Positions 57,909 through 64,000 of a stretch of 64,000 nt of DNA are shown here, piece after piece. The notes under the pieces are model-generated. The model saw nothing but the letters and a program-made list of their open reading frames with translations, was not told the origin of the DNA and did not search any database. The position numbers and the translations under genes are program-made. Position 1 is the first letter of the stretch, and each line of letters begins with the position of its first letter. The stretch is from Mactromeris polynyma (lineage: Eukaryota > Mollusca > Bivalvia > Venerida > Mactridae). The DNA is taken from the NCBI GenBank assembly GCA_032209605.1, contig JASFXZ010000001.1, positions 35,034,619 through 35,098,618 on the forward strand, in the 5' to 3' direction.

Positions 57909-60119
57909 GGTAATGTCATAGCTTTCTCGGGTCTGTCGTATTTAAGGGGGGGCAGTCCAAAACAATTATTTTTACATCAATTTATTTTGCATTTCACAAC
58001 GACAACAAAAACAACAACACAATTCTTTGGGGATGGGCACTCCCCCTCCCCCCAAGGGAAAATGGAAGGGTTTGTTGGTCAGACTTGTTTTTGCTTAACA
58101 ATCTTTTAGAATTTATATTGTTTTCTATTTCAGTGTTGTTGAGCCTCAACGGTCAATTGATAATGTGGAACTGTTGTTAATAATATCACATAGCCTGCTA
58201 CAGAAGAGACAGTACAGGCAGAGGACTCTCTACTTCAAATATTGCTCAAACTGAGGTAAACACTGATATTGTTTTAATGAAATCTTTTGTTTATTTGTTT
58301 ACCTATATATAAACATGAAAATATACTTTATATAGTTAAAACATTAATAAATCTGCATTGTCAAAGAATACACTTATAATTTATTCCTCTGTAATTTTGT
58401 CAAAAAAAGAAGTTTTTTTACAAGCTTAGTCTGTGAGTAATATGCTAACACAAAATTGTTACAATTGTTTATACATTGCAATAGTTCTTATTGCTTCTTA
58501 TTCTGAATGTTTTAGCCTATTTAACAACAAGACTGGATGAATTCCATTAAAAATTACAGGTTCATATGAGCCAGATACATATTTATATGACTAAATTAAA
58601 TGTGAATGTCTGGATTGCTACTCAGAAATAAATATTTTCAAGTTGTGCATACTGTTTGCATTACTGTAATATCTGTACTTTGGTCAGGGCTCCGAAAACC
58701 AATAGTTGATTAGTCAGTGCAACAAATACAGATAGTTGGCTGGTCAGGGCGCTAAAAGTAGTAAGAATGGCTTTAATACTGTGATTTTATTAGAATTTTC
58801 AGAATTTGAAAAAAATCACAAAGTACTGTCAATTCAAAGGCTCATTTTTTATCATATTCACCAAATTTATGTATTAGATTTATCATAGAGGTACTCTCTT
58901 GAATGAGCTATACATTACCAAACTGTGGAATTTTGTTTGTTATAGGAATGAAACGGCAACAAAATTAGTGAACCAACTTCGGAACCTGTTGGTATAACAA
59001 CGGGGCCATCTCATCTACGTTTGGGGCCTGATACAGGTTGGGTGCAATAATACCTGGAGGAGGAAGGTCTTGCATGTAATGAATGGCCTCGAAACATTTT
59101 GGTGGAAGCTGAGAATGAAAAACAAGGTATTTTATCTAGATTTGATTGACAAGAATTAAAAGCATAACAAATCTGTCTGCATATGAATAACGATATTCTT
59201 TTACTGTCGCCCCTAAATTTGTTCATTATGTTGGGAATTACTTTTCTAATAAATGCCCCGGGTATTCACATTTTGAAAAGGGTTGGGCAGGGTGTTTAAT
59301 AAAGGTAAAATTCACTAATTTGTAAGTCTCGTGTGCATCTATTACAAGTATGGTACCAACTAGTCGTTCTCTAAACTTTGATCTAAGTTGAAAGTGGTAA
59401 AACTTGCTTGTCTAAATTGGGGAATTTATTTAGGGGAGGGGTGTTTATTAGGGAATATTGTTTTAATGTGTTGCCTTCTTGAATTAAAGTTATTATTATT
59501 ATCAGCAAATGGCTGACAAATCACTGATGCAAATATATTGCCAGGCAGTGTGTAAAATATCATATTTTCAGTAAAGCATGAGTAGTCCGGGTTATGCCGC
59601 ACAAACAATTTTTTAAGGTTGGCCTCACAATTAATGTTATCATGTAAAATAAATAAGTTTATACTAAACAATTTAATGCTTTATGTTTTAGCTCAAGAGG
59701 ACACAGAAAATGTCCCATTGCCTCCTGTGAAATAGAGAAGGAGGAAACACTATGCATCTCATGACGGTGGGTGGGGGGGGGTTTGAGGAAACACTACGAG
59801 GATTCTAGGTAGTAATCCAGCGTCAACAAAATCAGTTCTTAATTCCAATGAGGACAAAATGATGATTCCATGGAAAGTGAAAAAAAGGTACGTTCTCTTT
59901 GTCCATTTTCTGACATTGTTTCTAGACCTTAAGAGGTCCTCTTTGATAGTTGGACAATAAATAATGTTTGGGGACATGAAAAATAGATGGGTGAGTAAAG
60001 ACGGTAGTTCAGGTCGTATTGATTAGTAAAAGCACATGACGAGCAGTAAAACTTTGGGTTGTTTCCCATTATATGTACTGAATAGTGCATAGTTGTTTTA
60101 AGTCTGAGGATACAAGCCA
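57909..60119. other. Mostly non-coding, possible weak exons
   Basis: Candidate open segments with splice-like edges are PATEETVQAEDSL (58199-58256), AQEDTENVPLPPVK (59691-59733) and GNTTRILGSNPAS through MMIPWKVKK (about 59785-59888, before GTACGT). I could not join them in phase, and at least one is followed at once by a stop. They may be remnants of a decayed gene. The rest is AT-rich. Confidence 0.3.
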
Positions 60120-60680
60120 GTTAATCGGATTTCAGTGAAACTTAACAAGACTTACTAGTATCAAGCCTAGTTGTGCATATCCTTGGCACATCATGCTCAG
60201 ACAAATTTTAACTCAATTATGGCCTTTTTTTATCGTGATTTTTAGTCTTGGCTATTTCTCGGCTACGCTTGGTCGCTTTTCAATGAAACTTCACAAGACT
60301 TAATAGTACTAAGCCTAGTTTTGCATGTTGTCGGCACGTCATGCTTGGAACAATTTTCACAGGGTTATGGTCCTTTATTATTTCTCATGAATATGTTTTG
60401 TCTGGGTTATTTCTCGGCTACTCTTGGTCGGATTTCAGTGAAACTTCACATGACTTAATAGTACCAAGCCTAGTTGTGCATATCATAGGCACGCGATGCT
60501 CGGATATATGTTCACTGGGTTATGGCTTTTGGTTTTTTTCTTTAATATTTTTTGTCTGGGCTATTTCTCAGCTACCCTTAGTGGGATTTCGGTGAAACTA
60601 TACAAGAACTAGTAGTACCAAGCATACTTGTGCATATCATGGGCACATCATACTTGTATGAGTTATGGCCCTTTGCTATT
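60120..60680 (+). repeat. Degenerate tandem repeat, ~150-bp unit, four copies
   Basis: Units begin GGATTTCAGTGAAACTTCAC and include TAGTACCAAGCCTAGTTGTG and GGGTTATGG, at about 60128, 60275, 60430 and 60584. A related two-unit segment occurs at about 20280-20480 near the HECT-like exons. Frames across it are not genes. Confidence 0.7.
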
Positions 60681-62769
60681 TTCTGTGCTTCAACTGTGTC
60701 AAGACTATCATTGACATGTTTGCAGTTACTGTGTCAAGGTGATATCTGGGAGTATTCATCATCTTCGTTATGCAAATTTACACCATATATATATTTAATT
60801 TCCCAATTGTATATACTTTATTTTGTGTATTTTCAGACTCTGAAAACATCTTATTGAAGTCAGATGTGAAGAACTCATCATTCTAGTACTTGTATCAATT
60901 GTAACTACTTATACAATCATCCAAGGCAGTCATCCATTACCTACCTGAAACAAAGTTCAAAGGAGGTAAAGTTTATACATGTAGTATGTTGTGTAGTCAG
61001 GCCTAAAATGTGTGTTCTATAACACAGATATTTTACCATTGTCCTTTACGTTTTTTTTATCTTACCCCAGTAGGAAGTTGTCCTCTTGCAAGATTGTACA
61101 AACTATTTAGATCATTTTATTCAAGAGAAGTTGTATACAAAAAAAACATTGTAAACTGCAATATTATATAATTTTTCAATTTCAAAATTTAACTTGTCTT
61201 AATTCAGTATATATTTGATTTTATTATATAATACTTTGGAATTTCATTTTTCAAGTATAACTTTTTGAGTATTTTTATTTTTTGCATATATACTTTAGAT
61301 TGAAGTAAATTGTTCATTTTGTCTCTTTCTTGTCTAGAGCAATACTTGCTTAAGATTTAATATTGTATCTGGTTCACAACTTGTGTATGATCAATGTAGC
61401 TCCTTGGAGCTGGTAGAAAGGTGTATTTTATATTGATCAAGATGTGGATGATTGACACTATGACAAAATCTGTATTTATTACTGTAGTAAAATTTAAATG
61501 ATTAGAAAGTGATTATATACAGTACCACTTAGGGTTATGAAGTACTTTCTCTTTGAATGAGAGGGCTATGATTAAATTAACTAGTTAAAGGGAGCTATGG
61601 CCATGTTGTGATGTAGTCTCTATGTATTTTGTCTCACCACATAAAGATATAAAGTTTGAAGGCCATCCTCTTCAAGACTTCATATCTATATAAAATTAAA
61701 GGTCAAGTTCTTGAGTGGACCAATGACTTTATTTTGATCTCTTAAATTTGGTCAACTGTATTGTCTGTTCGTACCAAAGTTGGAAGTTCGACACACAGAT
61801 TTTGGGTAACTTGGCTTAAAGGAAGTTAAATATTATATCTTAATATTATAATTAAGGCAAGAGTTGGTTGACATAATTATTACTCGTTGTTCCAGTAAAT
61901 TTTAGAGATTTAGATGTTTATATTTCGACTGTCTGTTAAGTGTTTGTGTTGATTAGAAAACAAGGATAGGAAATATTGTGGAAGTTTGTATAGGTCATGT
62001 TGAGACTAATAAGGTTGTGTGTATACATCTTGAAGTCCTAAGACCACTCCACAACTACCACACATCATAGATACAACAAATTAGCATACATGTACATCAT
62101 TTGTAATACCACATTCATAACAGACAAACCCTACATATAATGATTAAGCACCCTTACTTGTCCACAATACATTATTACATATATACATGTGTTTTAAGGA
62201 ATCAGACTATGTAGGAAGAGTTCATACAGTATTGAATTCAACATATCATTTATTGTTTCAAGTAAAAGTTTATTTGTAAGTTAGCCTGTCTAATGGTGCA
62301 CATATTGCAAACTTGCATTGTGACCATAAATAGGACTAGTGTTAAATTAAGGAATGTTTCCATCATGTCTGAATGCTGCATAGAATCTGACAGAAATAAT
62401 GCACTGAATTTTATGACAGAAAGCTTTTATTATATGGCTTTATTTTGAGTTGGGTAAACTCCTCCTCATTGTCACTCACTTTGCAAAATATACCTGACTA
62501 GCCTGTTGCCAGTTAAAAGTTGAGTGAATACATTAACAATTCAGTTTTCCCTTGGTTTAATGAATACAAGTATTAAAAATTGATTAATACAAAGGCAAAA
62601 TGGCACTGTTTATTTCAACGTTCATTGCAGTCAAATCAGGATGGGGAGGGGGTCATGCATAAGGTCACATGATGTGTCGTGCTATGTTACTATAGCTCCG
62701 GTCTGGTCCTTACTTGATTAAATGGAAATGTTTTGCACCATTGAACACAAAAGCATGATGTACATAAAT
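60681..62769. other. Non-coding, nothing recognised
   Basis: AT-rich sequence with no domain-bearing frame, RNA gene or bounded repeat that I can support. Confidence 0.5.
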
Positions 62770-64000
62770 CCATATGTACGTCTTTATAATTTGAGTAAGG
62801 CTGAATATTGCTCATGTACATCTTTATAACTGAAGTAAGGCTGAATATTGCTCATGTACGTCTTTATAACTGGAGTAAGACTGAATATTGCACATGTACA
62901 TCTTTATAACTGGAGTAAGGCTGAATATTGCTCATGTACGTCTTTATAACTGGAGTAAGGCTGAATATTGCACATGTACATCTTTTTAATTGGAGTAAGG
63001 CTGAATAAGGCTCATGCACGTCCTTATAACTGATGTTAGACTGAATATTGCTCATCTACGTCTTTATAATTGGGGTAAGGCTGAATATTGCTCATGTGCG
63101 TCTTTATAACTGCTGAATATTGCTCATGTACGTCCTTATAACTAATGTAAGGCTGAATATTGCACATGTACATCTTTATAACTGATGTTAGGCTGAATAT
63201 TGCTCATGTACCTCCTTATAACTAATGTAAGGCTGAATATTGCTCATATACATCATTATAACTGGAGTCAGACTGAATATTGCACATCTTTATAACTGGA
63301 TTCAGACTGAATATTGCACATGTATATCTTTATAACTGGATTCAGACTGAATATTGCTCATGTACGTCTTTATAACTGGAGTAAGACTGAATATTGCACA
63401 TGTACGTCTTTATAACTGGAGTAAGACTGAATATTGCACATGTACGTCTTTATAACTGGAGTAAGACTGAATATTGCACATGTACATCTTTATAACTGGA
63501 GTAAGACTGAATATTGCTCATGTACGTCTTTATAACTGGAGTAAGACTGAATATTGCACATGTACGTCTTTATAACTGGAGTAAGACTGAATATTGCACA
63601 TGTACATTATTATAACTGATGTAAAATAAAGTCAAGTTTGAGTGTAAGACTCAATATTGCTCATGTACATCTTTATAACTGGAGTGAGACTGAATATTGC
63701 ACATGTACGTCTTTATAACTGATGTAAAGCTGAATATTGCTCATGTACGTCCTTATAACTAATGTAAGACTGAATATTGCTCATGTACATCTTTATAACT
63801 GGAGTGAGACTGAATATTGTCATGTACATCTTTATAACTGGAGTGAGACTGAATATTGCACATGTACATCTTGATAACTGGAGTGAGACTGAATTTTGCA
63901 CATGTACATCTTTATAACTGGAGTGAGACTGAATTTTGCACATGTACATCTTTATAACTGGAGTGAGACTGAATTTTGCACATGTACATCTTTATAACTG
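62770..64000 (+). repeat. Satellite/minisatellite, 40-bp unit, runs off the window
   Basis: About thirty units of 40 bp: ACTGAATATTGCACATGTAC followed by GTCTTTATAACTGGAGTAAG. Variants are CTCATG/CACATG and ACATC/ACGTC. Units are most regular at 63350-63600, and a short foreign segment lies at 63618-63645. The array continues past the window end. Minus-strand frames are artefacts of the repeat. Confidence 0.92.

Noticed and set aside
62864..63949. Minus-strand frames with repeated YKDVH strings
   Set aside because: Translation of the 40-bp satellite, with no other support.

Overview
This window looks like intergenic, transposon-dominated DNA from an animal, most likely a mollusc (bivalve-like). 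The grounds are AT-rich sequence, spliced genes with GT-AG introns, several tRNA-derived SINEs, 3' ends of non-LTR retrotransposons, MITEs, and many long minisatellites. The species assignment is inference. I see no prokaryotic features and no complete single-copy host gene that I can name.

Layout. 1-17.2 kb: minisatellites at 2.9, 8.3, 11.3 and 12.9 kb, a dispersed repeat at 10.7 kb, a SINE, interleaved inverted repeats at 15.4 kb and a Tc1/mariner-like MITE at 16.0 kb. 17.3-21.9 kb (+): five exons of a decayed G2E3-like HECT ubiquitin ligase with a LINE fragment in an intron. 22.7-27.7 kb (-): a decayed transposase-like gene whose N-terminal PHD-like part and catalytic part are separated by a 2.5 kb intron carrying palindromes.

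30.7-42.8 kb is the centrepiece. A PIF/Harbinger-type DDE_4 transposase gene with a SWIM zinc finger (minus strand) is split by a 10,554-bp P-superfamily DNA transposon at 32068-42621. That element has 261-bp terminal inverted repeats that are identical by eye and an exact 8-bp target-site duplication. Its two intact, convergent, two-exon genes are a 1001-aa PIF1-type helicase ending in a PHD finger, and a ~785-aa P-element-type transposase that lacks a recognisable THAP domain. Both genes start just inside the inverted repeats behind similar promoter-like blocks (an ETS-like site and an inverted CCAAT box). The inferred working model is that the transposase cuts and joins the element ends, while the helicase-PHD protein assists in repair, replication or chromatin targeting. 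Intact frames plus perfect repeats imply recent mobility. Removing the element restores the reading frame of the older transposase gene, so the order of insertion is clear.

43.4-45.0 kb: an internally deleted Harbinger element holding N-terminal remnants of two convergent genes. 45.4-46.0 kb: a second locus of the 12.9-kb minisatellite family, with a 34-bp-arm hairpin where the array changes orientation. 47.7 kb: a dispersed repeat carrying its own 82-bp insertion with 10-bp direct repeats. 49.6-51.5 kb: a minisatellite. 52.2-53.5 kb (-): the 3' part of a non-LTR retrotransposon. 54.5-57.9 kb (+): candidate exons, including a well-bounded exon of D/T/V/P-rich 9-residue repeats. 60.1-60.7 kb: a ~150-bp tandem repeat. 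62.8-64.0 kb: a 40-bp satellite running off the window end. Most open frames inside the tandem arrays are artefacts of repeats without stop codons and are not annotated as genes.
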